DNA of 64,000 nt, taken from Parasegetibacter sp. NRK P23. Lineage in GTDB: Bacteria > Bacteroidota > Bacteroidia > Chitinophagales > Chitinophagaceae. The notes beneath the pieces were generated by a model. The model saw only the letters and a program-made list of their open reading frames with translations, was not told the origin of the DNA and searched no databases. The stretch lies in NCBI RefSeq assembly GCF_023721715.1, contig NZ_JAMDLG010000001.1, forward strand, positions 2,829,784 through 2,893,783. Reading direction: 5' to 3'. Positions 36,044-44,496 of this stretch are shown piece by piece. A program made the position numbers and the translations under genes. Numbering within the stretch: the stretch's first letter is position 1; the number at the start of each line of letters is the position of its first letter.

Positions 36044-36637
36044 TTTTTCCAGGAGCCGGTAAAGCGCCAGCAGGAGCACCATTCCGGCGGCATGCTGTTG
36101 GAGAAAGGTACGGAGAGCGGCGAGCGCCTTGCGCAGGTGCACCTTCACCGTGAGCGGGGAAATATTCAGTTTTTCAGCGATCTCCGCGGTGTTCAATCCC
36201 TGGAAACGGCTCATTTCGAATACGGCCCGCTGTTGGCCGGGTAATGCTTCCACCCCTTTGTGCACGAGGGCTTCGGCATCCTTTAAAAGCAGCAGGTCGT
36301 CGGCGAGGGAGCTTTCTTTAAAGTAGTGCTCCAGTTCTTCTCCGAATGACACTTCCTTTAACCTGGTGCGGAGCGCGTTGAAAATATGGTTCCGGGCCAC
36401 GGTAAAAAGGTATCCTTCAAAGTTCCTGATCCCGGGCAGTTCGGTGCGGTTCAGCCATATCTTCAGGAACACATCCTGCACCAGTTCCTCGGAACGTTCA
36501 GTGGATTTCGTAAAAGCCAGGGCCACGGAGAATATCCTGTCCCAATGCGCATTGAACAATACCCTGAAGGCGGCGGAGTCGCCCCCGGCGATTTGTTCAA
36601 TCAGTACAGGATCCGTATGCAATGGAGAAGTAGCCAA
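36041..36637 (-). CDS. ECF RNA polymerase sigma factor starting at TTG (locus 2)
   Basis: 198 aa. The TTG at 36637 directly follows an in-frame TAA, and the only other early candidates are a TTG at 36622 and a CTG near 36604; there is no ATG. Region 2 (SEELVQDVFLKIWLNRTEL) and region 4 (EIAEKLNISPLTVKVHLRKA) are complete. It should direct transcription of the locus 2 uptake genes, held by FecR. The C-terminus ends in a hydrophobic stretch GMVLLLALYRLL that is unusual for a soluble factor and might touch the membrane or FecR. Confidence 0.92.
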   Translation of the reverse strand: MATSPLHTDPVLIEQIAGGDSAAFRVLFNAHWDRIFSVALAFTKSTERSEELVQDVFLKIWLNRTELPGIRNFEGYLFTVARNHIFNALRTRLKEVSFGEELEHYFKESSLADDLLLLKDAEALVHKGVEALPGQQRAVFEMSRFQGLNTAEIAEKLNISPLTVKVHLRKALAALRTFLQQHAAGMVLLLALYRLLEK

Positions 36638-36654
36638 TTAACCGTGTTAGTGGG

Positions 36655-36662
36655 TAAAATTA
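36655..36662 (-). promoter_or_regulatory. Promoter -7 element of the locus 2 sigma gene
   Basis: TAATTTTA, then CCCACTAACA, ends 17 bp before the TTG start, so the 5' leader would be only about 10 nt long if TTG 36637 is used. It closely matches the box at 12177-12184 before the other sigma gene. Confidence 0.4.
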
Positions 36663-36693
36663 GGGAATGAAAACGAGACCACATATTCATGTG

Positions 36694-36730
36694 AAAATCC
36701 ACTTCATCCTTTCTAGTGGATTTTTTTATT
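36694..36730 (+). terminator. Terminator-like hairpin on the plus strand without an upstream plus gene
   Basis: AAAATCCACT, 11-nt loop, AGTGGATTTT followed by TTTATT on the plus strand. The minus strand version has a shorter T-run but could still end the response-regulator transcript. It lies about 57 bp upstream of the sigma start. Confidence 0.55.
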
Positions 36731-36781
36731 GTTAGCAATTCCGATAAACCTATTGAGCTGTCGCAGTAACTTTAATCATCC

Positions 36782-36814
36782 GCCTGCCAAAAACCAGTTC
36801 AGCAGGCTTTTTCA
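36782..36814 (+). terminator. Second terminator-like hairpin on the plus strand
   Basis: GCCTGC, 14-nt loop, GCAGGC followed by TTTTTCATTT. The T-run is on the plus strand only. No plus-strand gene precedes it. The rest of 36638-36933 shows no credible gene; open frames of about 21 codons at 36667 and 36834 are too short to support. Confidence 0.5.
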
Positions 36815-36933
36815 TTTACTAGAAAGCCGGAACATGAAAGCTGAGGAACAAATACAGCAGTCGCTAACCACTTTTGTTATACGCGAATTGCCCCCATAAA
36901 ATTGGGTTTACAAAACCTGCAGCACATACCCTA

Positions 36934-37590
36934 TTACAGCATCCTGTTTCTTCTCGCCACTTCCACTGCTTCAATTTTGGAGTGCACCTGCAATTTCCGG
37001 TAGATATTCTCCGTATGCCGGCGTACTGTAGCGGGAGAAATAAAAAGATTCGCCGCGATAGAAGTGTAAGGAAGGCCTTTCGAGAGTTGCTCCAGCACCT
37101 CAGTTTCCCTGGAGCTGAGGTGCACTGCTTCACCTGACGAATCCTTTGGTGGTGGAGTCGCATGGCGCAGCAACTGAAGTGTTTTCATCGCGATCGACGG
37201 TGTCATCACCGCACCTCCTTCCAATGTTTGCAGAATGGCCTCATAAAGCTCATGGGGTGTTATTTCTTTCAACAAATAACTGTCTGCCCCGGCCTGTATC
37301 GCGTTGAATATGTTTTCATCGTCATCAAAAACTGTGAGGACGATTATTTTAAGCTGCGGGTGCTTTTGCTTGATGAGGCGTGTGGCTTCAATACCGTTCA
37401 GAACCGGCATTTCAATATCCATGAGCACCAGGTCGGTGCCCGGATGCTGCGGCAGCATATCCATACAGTCCTGTCCATCGTGGGCAGAAAACGTGACGAC
37501 AACATTTTCAAAAAGTGCAAGTTTCTCCTTCACGCTCCGGATAAGAAAATTGTTATCATCGGCAATACCAACATGTATTTTCATAGACAT
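36934..37590 (-). CDS. NarL/LuxR-type response regulator
   Basis: 218 aa (ATG at 37590; a second ATG at 37584 gives MKIHVGIADDNNF). The receiver domain (about 3-120) has the phospho-acceptor in DLVLMDIEMPVLNG and a conserved Lys region LLKEITPHEL. The C-terminal LuxR helix-turn-helix is complete (LSSRETEVLEQLSKGLPYTS, then FISPATVRRHTENIYRKLQV). It starts 3 bp after the histidine kinase stop, so they form a two-component pair. Its target is unknown; proximity to locus 2 suggests, but does not prove, a link. Confidence 0.92.
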   Translation of the reverse strand: MSMKIHVGIADDNNFLIRSVKEKLALFENVVVTFSAHDGQDCMDMLPQHPGTDLVLMDIEMPVLNGIEATRLIKQKHPQLKIIVLTVFDDDENIFNAIQAGADSYLLKEITPHELYEAILQTLEGGAVMTPSIAMKTLQLLRHATPPPKDSSGEAVHLSSRETEVLEQLSKGLPYTSIAANLFISPATVRRHTENIYRKLQVHSKIEAVEVARRNRML

Positions 37591-37593
37591 AAC

Positions 37594-39444
37594 TTAAGCG
37601 GTTGAGCTGTTTTGTGGAACCCTAAAAGATACTTTTGTACCCCGCTCAGCACCTGACTCCAGTAATAGTTCCCGCCCCAGTTCCTGTGCCCTTTTGCGCA
37701 TATTCAACAATCCGTTCCCCTCCGCAGTACCTGCTTCTTTGAAGCCCTTGCCATCATCCCGTACCTCAAACAGAAAATCATTGTCCGTTTTACCGATGGA
37801 GATATGAATGTTTCCTGCCTCCGCATATTTCATGGCGTTATTAGTAGCTTCCTGAACAATGCGGAAGATATTCAGTCCCTGGATACCGGAAAAAACTGCG
37901 TCTTCGGCAACATCTTCGCCTATAGACAGTGTTATGGTTGTGCGGTCCTGCGACTGTTTTGCTTTTTCAATGAAGTTCAACGTGCGGCCACGGAGATCCC
38001 TTACTGTAATTGCGGACTTGTTCATGGCCCAGATGGTATCCCTCAGTTCCCGGATGGTTTCTTTGGCGAAGGCGCTGATATTGTTCAACTTGTCAACTAC
38101 ACGCGCATCTGCTTGATGAACATGATATTTAATGGCATCAATGGTGGAAATAATAAAACTTAACTGAGCGCCGATATTGTCGTGCAGATCCCTTGCTATA
38201 GCAATCCTTTGTTCCTGTAACCTGTTCTGACTCCCGATCCGCTCCATGGCCAGCTTCATTTCCGCCTCCTGTTGTTGCTTCAGGTTTTTAAGCGTCTGCT
38301 GCTTGAAAATCAGGAAGCCGATCAGCGCCATAATAAGCGTAAACGCTGAGAGTGCGAAAATCCATAGATTCCGTGTTTTTAACCGGAGTTCATTTTCGGC
38401 TATCCGGGTACGTTGTTCGAAAAGCTGCTTTTCTTTTTCCGCGGTTTCATACTTCGCCGATATCTCTTCCACATCTTTAAGTTTTCTGGCGCTGTACAGG
38501 CTATCGTTAAGTACGTTATATAACCTGAGGCTTTGAAAAGCTTTTTCAAAGTCTCCCAGTTGTTCAAAATTTCCTGTAATCTGCTCGTAATTGTATTTTT
38601 GAATGTCCGTGAATTTTATTTTCCTTGCCACGGCATTGCTTTTTTCGAAATAGTCATTGGAAAGTTTGTATTTCCCAGTTTCCTTGTAGAACTCGCCCAG
38701 CGCGGTGTAATTCAACATCAAAGCAAAATCATCTGGAAGACTTTCACGGATGGCCAGCGCCTGCCGCAAGTAACGCTCTGCCTCACCATATTCTTTGACC
38801 ATCAGTTGATTATAACCGAGAAACTCGAGGGAGTAACCGATGCCAACGGAATCGTTACGCAGGCGTTGAATGTTCAGGGACTTTTCAAATCTTTTTTTAG
38901 CTTCAGCATAGTTGCCTTCATCTCTGTAAACAACGCCACTCTCATTGTTAATGCGCGCGATACCTTCCTGGTTATTGCCGGCCTCATAAATGGCCAGCGC
39001 CTTTTCGTAAAACTCCAACGCCCTTTTGGGCTGTCGCAGTTTTCTGTACATTCTCGCCATATCGTCGTACAGCAAGCCAAGCCTTTCGTTGTCGCCGGTA
39101 TTTTCCAGCGCTGCCAGCGCCTTGTAGTAATAGACGGACCCTGTATCTATATTGCCCTTTTTTATGAATGCTCCACCTATCATCCTAAGAAAATCACCCG
39201 AGGCCGCTTTGTCATCTTCAGTTCTGGCCAGGTCAAGGCCAATACGTGAAAGCGCTATGGTTTCATCATATTGTGTGAGGTATATTTTTTTGAGATAATC
39301 CCGGAGCAGTGAAACCTTAGCCTGGTAATTTTTTTGCTGAAGCAGCACCTCTTTCAGGCTATCCGTAGCAACAGGAGACTGGGCAAAAACGGGCGATAAA
39401 AGCATCCAAACAATCGTAAGGCATAAAACTCCTCTTTGATTCAT
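37594..39444 (-). CDS. TPR-containing sensor histidine kinase (HisKA_3 type)
   Basis: 616 aa: signal peptide (to FAQS), a periplasmic array of about six TPR repeats (about 50-310, e.g. YYKALAALENTGDNERLGLLY), a coiled-coil stretch, one membrane span at about 359-381, then a DHp domain with His421 in ARDLHDNIGAQLS and an HATPase domain ending in RKRAQELGRELLLESGAERG. It is the NarL-partner family of kinases, paired with the regulator immediately downstream. A periplasmic TPR sensor suggests protein or peptide ligands; none is known. Confidence 0.92.
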   Translation of the reverse strand: MNQRGVLCLTIVWMLLSPVFAQSPVATDSLKEVLLQQKNYQAKVSLLRDYLKKIYLTQYDETIALSRIGLDLARTEDDKAASGDFLRMIGGAFIKKGNIDTGSVYYYKALAALENTGDNERLGLLYDDMARMYRKLRQPKRALEFYEKALAIYEAGNNQEGIARINNESGVVYRDEGNYAEAKKRFEKSLNIQRLRNDSVGIGYSLEFLGYNQLMVKEYGEAERYLRQALAIRESLPDDFALMLNYTALGEFYKETGKYKLSNDYFEKSNAVARKIKFTDIQKYNYEQITGNFEQLGDFEKAFQSLRLYNVLNDSLYSARKLKDVEEISAKYETAEKEKQLFEQRTRIAENELRLKTRNLWIFALSAFTLIMALIGFLIFKQQTLKNLKQQQEAEMKLAMERIGSQNRLQEQRIAIARDLHDNIGAQLSFIISTIDAIKYHVHQADARVVDKLNNISAFAKETIRELRDTIWAMNKSAITVRDLRGRTLNFIEKAKQSQDRTTITLSIGEDVAEDAVFSGIQGLNIFRIVQEATNNAMKYAEAGNIHISIGKTDNDFLFEVRDDGKGFKEAGTAEGNGLLNMRKRAQELGRELLLESGAERGTKVSFRVPQNSSTA

Positions 39445-39470
39445 GATTCAGGCGGGATTATTGTTGTTGA

Positions 39471-39482
39471 AGTCGTACGACT
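39471..39482. promoter_or_regulatory. 12-bp perfect palindrome upstream of the kinase gene
   Basis: AGTCGTACGACT lies 27 bp before the kinase start, at a position suited to an operator. It is a short motif without a second copy nearby, so only suggestive. Confidence 0.25.
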
Positions 39483-39549
39483 CAATAAATACGAGGGTGA
39501 AAATTATGAAAATACGCCCAAGTATTTACCCACGCAACCAATAAACGAG

Positions 39550-39584
39550 GGTAAGCGTCAGTTTTTTCATTTCTGACGCTTACC
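39550..39584 (-). terminator. Possible terminator after the 373-aa protein gene
   Basis: A perfect 12-bp stem GGTAAGCGTCAG/CTGACGCTTACC with an 11-nt A/T-rich loop. The T-run after it is weak in both directions, so it may be a transcript-end stabiliser. Confidence 0.45.
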
Positions 39585-39608
39585 TCATCATTTAAAGCAA
39601 GTACCCGC

Positions 39609-40730
39609 TTACTTGAAAAATTTCGTTTGAAAAGCATTGACATGGTGCTTCAGAAACGCGTTGATGGCCTGTGAAACACCCCCCGCATACATGGCCGGAT
39701 CGGCCTTGATAAGCGCCGTGTTTTCCACGGCAATATTGTCGGCACGGTACATTTTCCCGAATGCGGTTTCCGTACCAATATAGTCCTGGTCTGTTTTGGC
39801 AAAAGCCTGAATCTTTTCTTGTCCGATAACACCATTAATCTGGAGGTCCTTTTTCAGCACGCCGGTATAGGTACCGAAAGGGGAGCCTCCGATTTTGTTT
39901 CTTCCGGCAACAAAGTCAATGGCCGACGTGGTGCCCACAGAAACCTCCTTTGATCCAGGCGACGTAAGCCCGATTTTGTTGGTGAGGCTTTTTGAATTTG
40001 TATTGGTCGCCACCCTGCTGTCGACCGTACCATAAGAGCTGAGCCTGAGATCGGTATTGGCGATAAGTCTTGCGCCGTCGCCCTGATAAGGCTTTTTTAT
40101 GTCTAGGAACAGCACGAACAGATCAGCGTTCACGATGATGGCATCATTCAGTTCCTGCGATAACTTCGGGTAGCTGGCCACCTCATCGGCCCTGTCGGCC
40201 AAACCTATAAAACTGAACATCCCCTGTCTTTTTTTCTGCCCGTTTTTAGAAAACCCCTTCACAAAGAATGTGGTATTGGACGGGTAAACGGTAACCATGC
40301 CCGGCGCTTCCGAAAGGCTCATCTCCATATTATCAAAACGCTGATACCCTTCAAAATACTTTGTTGTTGCCGCGGCATCGGCGCCGATCACATTAAACCC
40401 CTTTGCTTTAAGATCTGCCACAAACTGCTGGTAAGCATCGTCTGTGATCTGCTGCAGCGTAGCAGCAGGTATGTCCAAGCCCACCGCTAATGAAGCTTTG
40501 GTATCTCCGGTCAGCATCTTTCCCGCAAAGCCACCTTTTGTGGAAGTTGTTTTCAGGTTGTACAACTGGAAGTTGACCGAAAAACCGGCGATGTACACGT
40601 CTTTGGAAGGAAATTTTCTGGGGCCATAAGTTCCCCGTTGTTCTTTCGGAGCAAATTCACCCAGGGTTTGGGCAGCGGCGGTTGACAAAAGCATAAAAAA
40701 TCCGCAAACAATAGTAAGTCCCGTTTTCAT
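39609..40730 (-). CDS. Exported protein of unknown function
   Basis: 373 aa from the ATG at 40730 (MKTGLTIVCGFFMLLSTAAAQ signal); the longer frame begins with a GTG at 40766 and adds 12 residues before the signal. I do not recognise the family. The mature part mixes a small alpha/beta region (LQQITDDAYQQFVADLKAKG, then FNVIGADAA) with beta-rich stretches, and contains no metal, redox or hydrolase motif I can name. It is divergent from the membrane-protein gene at 40853 and monocistronic. Confidence 0.75.
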   Translation of the reverse strand: MKTGLTIVCGFFMLLSTAAAQTLGEFAPKEQRGTYGPRKFPSKDVYIAGFSVNFQLYNLKTTSTKGGFAGKMLTGDTKASLAVGLDIPAATLQQITDDAYQQFVADLKAKGFNVIGADAAATTKYFEGYQRFDNMEMSLSEAPGMVTVYPSNTTFFVKGFSKNGQKKRQGMFSFIGLADRADEVASYPKLSQELNDAIIVNADLFVLFLDIKKPYQGDGARLIANTDLRLSSYGTVDSRVATNTNSKSLTNKIGLTSPGSKEVSVGTTSAIDFVAGRNKIGGSPFGTYTGVLKKDLQINGVIGQEKIQAFAKTDQDYIGTETAFGKMYRADNIAVENTALIKADPAMYAGGVSQAINAFLKHHVNAFQTKFFK

Positions 40731-40801
40731 AATGTTGAATAATTGTTTCGATGCAATATTAACCACCCGTAAACGGCTGTGGAATAGGGCAGATGCCCCA
40801 T

Positions 40802-40831
40802 TTTGACCACCGGTACATTTTATTACTTTTG
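40802..40831 (+). promoter_or_regulatory. Bacteroidota-type promoter of the membrane-protein gene
   Basis: TTTG at 40802-40805 and TACTTTTG at 40824-40831, separated by 18 bp, fit the -33 TTTG / -7 TAnnTTTG consensus of the primary sigma factor. The start codon follows 21 bp further on. Confidence 0.65.
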
Positions 40832-40852
40832 AAAAAAGACAGGTGATGCCAC

Positions 40853-41467
40853 ATGAAAAAAATCCTTCGGAAAGAAACAGGTACAGGCATAACGGTATGG
40901 AGTGATTTTACCGTGATGCTTGCACTGACCGGACTGTCGGTGTACAATGGCCAGGCAACGGTATTCTATATAATCTATCTTTTCTGGTGGAACGAACTGA
41001 TCGTTAAAGCTGTTAACAGGATTTTTAAATGGCGCCGTAACCGGGAAGCGCAATACACGGTATCGGCTGCGGCCGCATCATCCGGGCCGCTGATGGCGAT
41101 TTACTGGATATTCATTGTGGTTATTTTCGGCTTTGTGGCAAGTTGGGAAGATAAAACGGCCATACAAACCAATTTCTCGGTGTTGTTTTTCAGAAATGTA
41201 TATTTCAACCTGAATATCCTGTTCATACTTGTGACGGCCTGCCTTCATACATTAGAAAATGATAGACAGCTCACCGCCAACCCCTCCCCGGGTGTTACAG
41301 CCAACATGATTGTACTGCATGTTTCCATTATACTCGGCGCGTTCGTATTTTTTATGGTCGTAAAAGGGTTTCCCGATGTTTTCAGGCCGGAAAACAGTTG
41401 GAGCGCCGTATTGATGATTACCCCATTTCTGCTGCTCCGGTTCCTGGTGCATTGGTTTTCCCGGTAA
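40853..41467 (+). CDS. Integral membrane protein of unknown function
   Basis: 204 aa with about five predicted membrane segments (for example FTVMLALTGLSVYNG, TVFYIIYLFWWNELIV, LMAIYWIFIVVIFGFVA, MIVLHVSIILGAFVFFMVV, LMITPFLLLRFLVHW). It resembles small DUF6498-type membrane proteins by length and pattern, but I cannot confirm this. A clear Bacteroidota promoter precedes it, and a structured repeat element follows its stop. Confidence 0.75.
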   Translation: MKKILRKETGTGITVWSDFTVMLALTGLSVYNGQATVFYIIYLFWWNELIVKAVNRIFKWRRNREAQYTVSAAAASSGPLMAIYWIFIVVIFGFVASWEDKTAIQTNFSVLFFRNVYFNLNILFILVTACLHTLENDRQLTANPSPGVTANMIVLHVSIILGAFVFFMVVKGFPDVFRPENSWSAVLMITPFLLLRFLVHWFSR

Positions 41468-41498
41468 TGCTTCGTTTCCGGTGAACGCTATACAAGTA

Positions 41499-41636
41499 CC
41501 CGCGTGAGGGATTGCAACGGAAAGCCCGCAACCGCCGCCGCAGAAAATGAACTGCTTCCTATACCTGGGTTTCGTTGCGGCCGGCGGGAGGACTTGCAGT
41601 GGAAAGCCCGGCCCGACGAAGGAGGGACACGCCCGT
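41499..41636 (+). ncRNA. Structured intergenic element with two GGAAAGCCCG motifs
   Basis: The element has outer pairing GCGTG (41502) with CACGC (near 41628), an inner 7-bp stem CCGCAAC (41526-41532) with GTTGCGG (41574-41580), and two near-identical boxes TTGCAACGGAAAGCCCG and TTGCAGTGGAAAGCCCG in the junctions. I recognise this phrase (GACTTGCAGTGGAAAGCCCG, GAAGGAGGG) as recurring between genes in Bacteroidota, so it may be a conserved RNA or a mobile hairpin element. The strand is inferred from the motif. It starts about 32 bp after the membrane-protein stop. Confidence 0.5.
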
Positions 41637-41656
41637 AAAATAATTGCTGAATAAAC

Positions 41657-42514
41657 TTATTGCCTGGGCACCTTCCATTTCCAGAGGCTTTGGGCGAAAC
41701 CCTGAAACGCCTCGTTGGTAAAGTAAAAATTGTTGCGGAAACGACACATCCCTTCCAGTTGCCCGCATTGCAATAAGGTGCCAATCTGGAAACTGTCTAC
41801 TTTACCCTTCAGTAAATCCCTGCCATTTGTGGCCACGCGGTACATGTATCGTGCGCCGAAAGGCACCGACGTGAGCAACCACAGGTGTTGTGTAGTGGAG
41901 TCGTACCAGGCGTCCGTTACACGGCCCTTCAGCAGGAGCTGGTCCGCATACTTCGCGGTGTAATACTGGCCGGGCCTGGCGGGAAGGATGAACAACCTGG
42001 TGGTATCCGTTTCTTTTGTAAAAAGGTGCAACTGCCCATTGAGGCAAACCATGGCTTCCGCATCCAGTTTCATGCGCCCTTCCCTCCGTTCCGGGTATTC
42101 GAAGCTAATAGTATCGGCCATGACTGTTTTTGCACCGGCATCGGACAGGGCGGCTTTGGAGACGATATAAATCTTCTTCCGGATGCGCCGTTGCAGGTTA
42201 TCACCGGTATCGCCGATATAAAAATATTGATCGTCCTGCGCAAGACATTCCCAATCGGCATTGTAAGCGTTCTTCACCCAAACGGACCGCAGGATGGCGC
42301 CTGTGGCGGTATCTATCTTGAAGAGAAAGGGTGTATTGTCGCTATCATTGTGGGTCCAGAAACCACCGTCCCAATACACCAGGGAAGAACTTTCCTTCAG
42401 CACATCGGGGAGGCGATTCACGAACGTAACCGCCGCTGGCTTCACAGGCTGTTGCTGCGCTTGAATACCTGTGAGCAGCAGGCAAAATAATATGGTCAGT
42501 CTGATTTTACGCAC
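41657..42514 (-). CDS. Exported six-bladed-propeller-like protein of unknown function
   Basis: 285 aa starting at GTG 42514, which directly follows an in-frame TAA, so it is the only possible start; the signal is MRKIRLTILFCLLLTGIQAQ. The mature part has repeated strands with motifs such as LVYWDGGFWTHNDSDN, FYIGDTGDN and QLEGMCRFRNNFYFTNE, suggesting a propeller of the SdiA-regulated/esterase-like group. No catalytic residues can be assigned. It is monocistronic. Confidence 0.8.
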   Translation of the reverse strand: MRKIRLTILFCLLLTGIQAQQQPVKPAAVTFVNRLPDVLKESSSLVYWDGGFWTHNDSDNTPFLFKIDTATGAILRSVWVKNAYNADWECLAQDDQYFYIGDTGDNLQRRIRKKIYIVSKAALSDAGAKTVMADTISFEYPERREGRMKLDAEAMVCLNGQLHLFTKETDTTRLFILPARPGQYYTAKYADQLLLKGRVTDAWYDSTTQHLWLLTSVPFGARYMYRVATNGRDLLKGKVDSFQIGTLLQCGQLEGMCRFRNNFYFTNEAFQGFAQSLWKWKVPRQ

Positions 42515-42636
42515 TTATAAATTTACCAAATAGAGGAATTGCTTAATAGTCTTTGCAAATCGTTAACAAGGAATGTATGGTACCGCGTTAAACTTTTGGC
42601 CCCGAGCCCTTTCTATTCTTACATAAAACGAATACA

Positions 42637-43083
42637 ATGAAAAAAATATGCTTCCTCGCGGCCATAGGTTTTGCCGCTGTATTTACCGCCAGCGCACAGT
42701 CCAAAGCCGATTCCGTAAAGATTACAAAACGTGCAGAAGTAAAGAAAGAGTGGAAACAGGAGAACGGCGATAAGGTGAAAGCGAAGAAAATGGACCTGAA
42801 AGAAGAACTGGGGCTTACGGATGCCCAGGGGCAGGAAGTGAAAAAGCTGAACCAGGAATATGGAGAAAAAATGAAAGCGGTGCGCCAGAACACGACGCTG
42901 AGTGAAGACCAGAAAAAAGAGCAGTTGAAAAGTATGAACGCGGAGCGCAACGCCAAACTGAAAACCATTGTGGGGGACGAGAAATACGTGGAGATGGAGC
43001 AGAAGAGAAAAGAGATGCGTAAGGAAGCCGGAGAGAAAATGAAGGAGCGTAAAGGGAAGAAAGCAACCGGCGCAGGAAAATAG
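42637..43083 (+). CDS. Small exported, highly charged helical protein (Spy-like)
   Basis: 148 aa: signal MKKICFLAAIGFAAVFTASAQ, then almost entirely Lys/Glu-rich helix (KKEWKQENGDKVKAKK, ELGLTDAQGQEVKKLNQEYG, LSEDQKKEQLKSMNAERN). The pattern L(T/S)xxQ followed by charged helices recalls Spy/CpxP-type periplasmic proteins that bind unfolded proteins or sense envelope stress, but similarity is only at this level. The C-terminal tail is a basic KGKKATGAGK. A strong hairpin terminator follows. Confidence 0.8.
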   Translation: MKKICFLAAIGFAAVFTASAQSKADSVKITKRAEVKKEWKQENGDKVKAKKMDLKEELGLTDAQGQEVKKLNQEYGEKMKAVRQNTTLSEDQKKEQLKSMNAERNAKLKTIVGDEKYVEMEQKRKEMRKEAGEKMKERKGKKATGAGK

Positions 43084-43107
43084 ACTGGGTTTGTTTCGTC
43101 ATAGCAA

Positions 43108-43134
43108 AAGCCCCGCCATTCGTTGGCGGGGCTT
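43108..43134. terminator. Bidirectional terminator between the Spy-like gene and accC
   Basis: AAGCCCCGCC, 7-nt loop, GGCGGGGCTT: a 10-bp perfect stem with T-rich sequence after it on both strands. It separates two convergent genes. Confidence 0.85.
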
Positions 43135-43140
43135 GTTGTA

Positions 43141-44478
43141 TTAAACCATTTTGAATGTTTCGAGGAACTTGGTGGTGAAGTTGCCTTTCCGGAAATCTTC
43201 GTTCTGCATGAGTTGCAGGTGGAAGGGGATGGTGGTCTTCACGCCTTCGATCACATATTCACTGAGCGCGCGGTACATCGTATTGATGGCCTCGTCGCGG
43301 GTACGTGCCACGGTGATCAGTTTCCCGATCATGGAATCGTAATACGGGGGTATCACGTAACCGGCATACACGTGAGAGTCAACCCGCACGCCATGCCCGC
43401 CGGGCGTATGGAGTACGGTGATTTTCCCGGGAGACGGGCGGAAATCGTTGTAGGGATCTTCGGCGTTGATACGGCATTCGATGGCGTGCATCTGCGGCTC
43501 GTAGTTCAGTCCTGATATCTTCTCTCCCATCGCGATTTTGATCTGTTCCTTGATGAGGTCGAAGTTGATCACTTCTTCCGTAACGCAGTGTTCCACCTGG
43601 ATACGGGTATTCATTTCCATGAAGTAGAAGTTGCGGTGCTTGTCTACCAGGAACTCGATGGTACCCACACCTTCGTAGTTGATGGCAGAGGCTGCTTTAA
43701 TAGCGGCTTCCCCCATTTTCTGGCGCAGTTCGGGCGTCATAAAAGGCGAAGGAGATTCTTCCACTAGCTTCTGGTGACGGCGCTGGATGGAGCAATCGCG
43801 TTCGCTGAGGTGGCACACGGTACCGTAGCGGTCGCCTGCCACCTGGATCTCGATGTGGCGGGGTTCTTCCACGAATTTCTCCATGTACACGCCATCGTTC
43901 TTGAAAGAAGCGGCGGCTTCTGTTTTAGCGGTGGTGTAGGCGCGTTCCATTTCACTTTCCTGCCATACCACGCGCATGCCCTTTCCTCCGCCACCCGCGG
44001 TGGCTTTGAGGATGACGGGATAGCCCATTTCGTTGCCGAGCTTAACGGCTTCTTCCAGGCTGCCCAGCAGCCCTTCGCTTCCGGGGATAACGGGAACACC
44101 GGCTTTAATCATAGTTTCCTTGGCGGTGATTTTATCGCCCATGGAATTGATCTGGGAAGGTGTTGGTCCGATGAATTTAATATTGTGTTCGCCGCATATT
44201 TCCGCGAAGCGGGCGTTTTCGGCGAGGAAACCATATCCGGGGTGCACCGCGTCGGCATTGGTGATTTCGGCGGCGGCCATGATATGGGGGATGTTGAGGT
44301 AGGAATCCGCGCTTTGTGGGCGGCCGATGCACACGGCTTCGTCCGCGAACTTCACGTGTAAACTGTCTTTATCGGCAGTAGAGTAAACCGCGACCGTTTT
44401 GATGCCCATTTCCCGGCAGGTCCTTATCACACGAAGAGCAATCTCACCGCGGTTCGCAATCAGTACTTTCTTAAACAT
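43141..44478 (-). CDS. accC: Biotin carboxylase subunit of acetyl-CoA carboxylase
   Basis: 445 aa, the usual AccC length. Domains: N-terminal biotin-carboxylase fold ([20 protein letters not shown]), ATP-grasp with the Gly-rich loop [13 protein letters not shown], and C-terminal part with the MNTRIQVEH motif. It carboxylates biotin on AccB with bicarbonate and ATP in fatty-acid synthesis. It follows accB by 18 bp on the same strand. Confidence 0.97.
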   Translation of the reverse strand: MFKKVLIANRGEIALRVIRTCREMGIKTVAVYSTADKDSLHVKFADEAVCIGRPQSADSYLNIPHIMAAAEITNADAVHPGYGFLAENARFAEICGEHNIKFIGPTPSQINSMGDKITAKETMIKAGVPVIPGSEGLLGSLEEAVKLGNEMGYPVILKATAGGGGKGMRVVWQESEMERAYTTAKTEAAASFKNDGVYMEKFVEEPRHIEIQVAGDRYGTVCHLSERDCSIQRRHQKLVEESPSPFMTPELRQKMGEAAIKAASAINYEGVGTIEFLVDKHRNFYFMEMNTRIQVEHCVTEEVINFDLIKEQIKIAMGEKISGLNYEPQMHAIECRINAEDPYNDFRPSPGKITVLHTPGGHGVRVDSHVYAGYVIPPYYDSMIGKLITVARTRDEAINTMYRALSEYVIEGVKTTIPFHLQLMQNEDFRKGNFTTKFLETFKMV

Positions 44479-44496
44479 AGTAATTGAATGTTGAGG

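Noticed and set aside
36834-36899. A 21-codon open frame beginning MKAEEQIQQ on the plus strand
   Set aside because: Too short, no promoter or conservation evidence, and random frames of this length are common.
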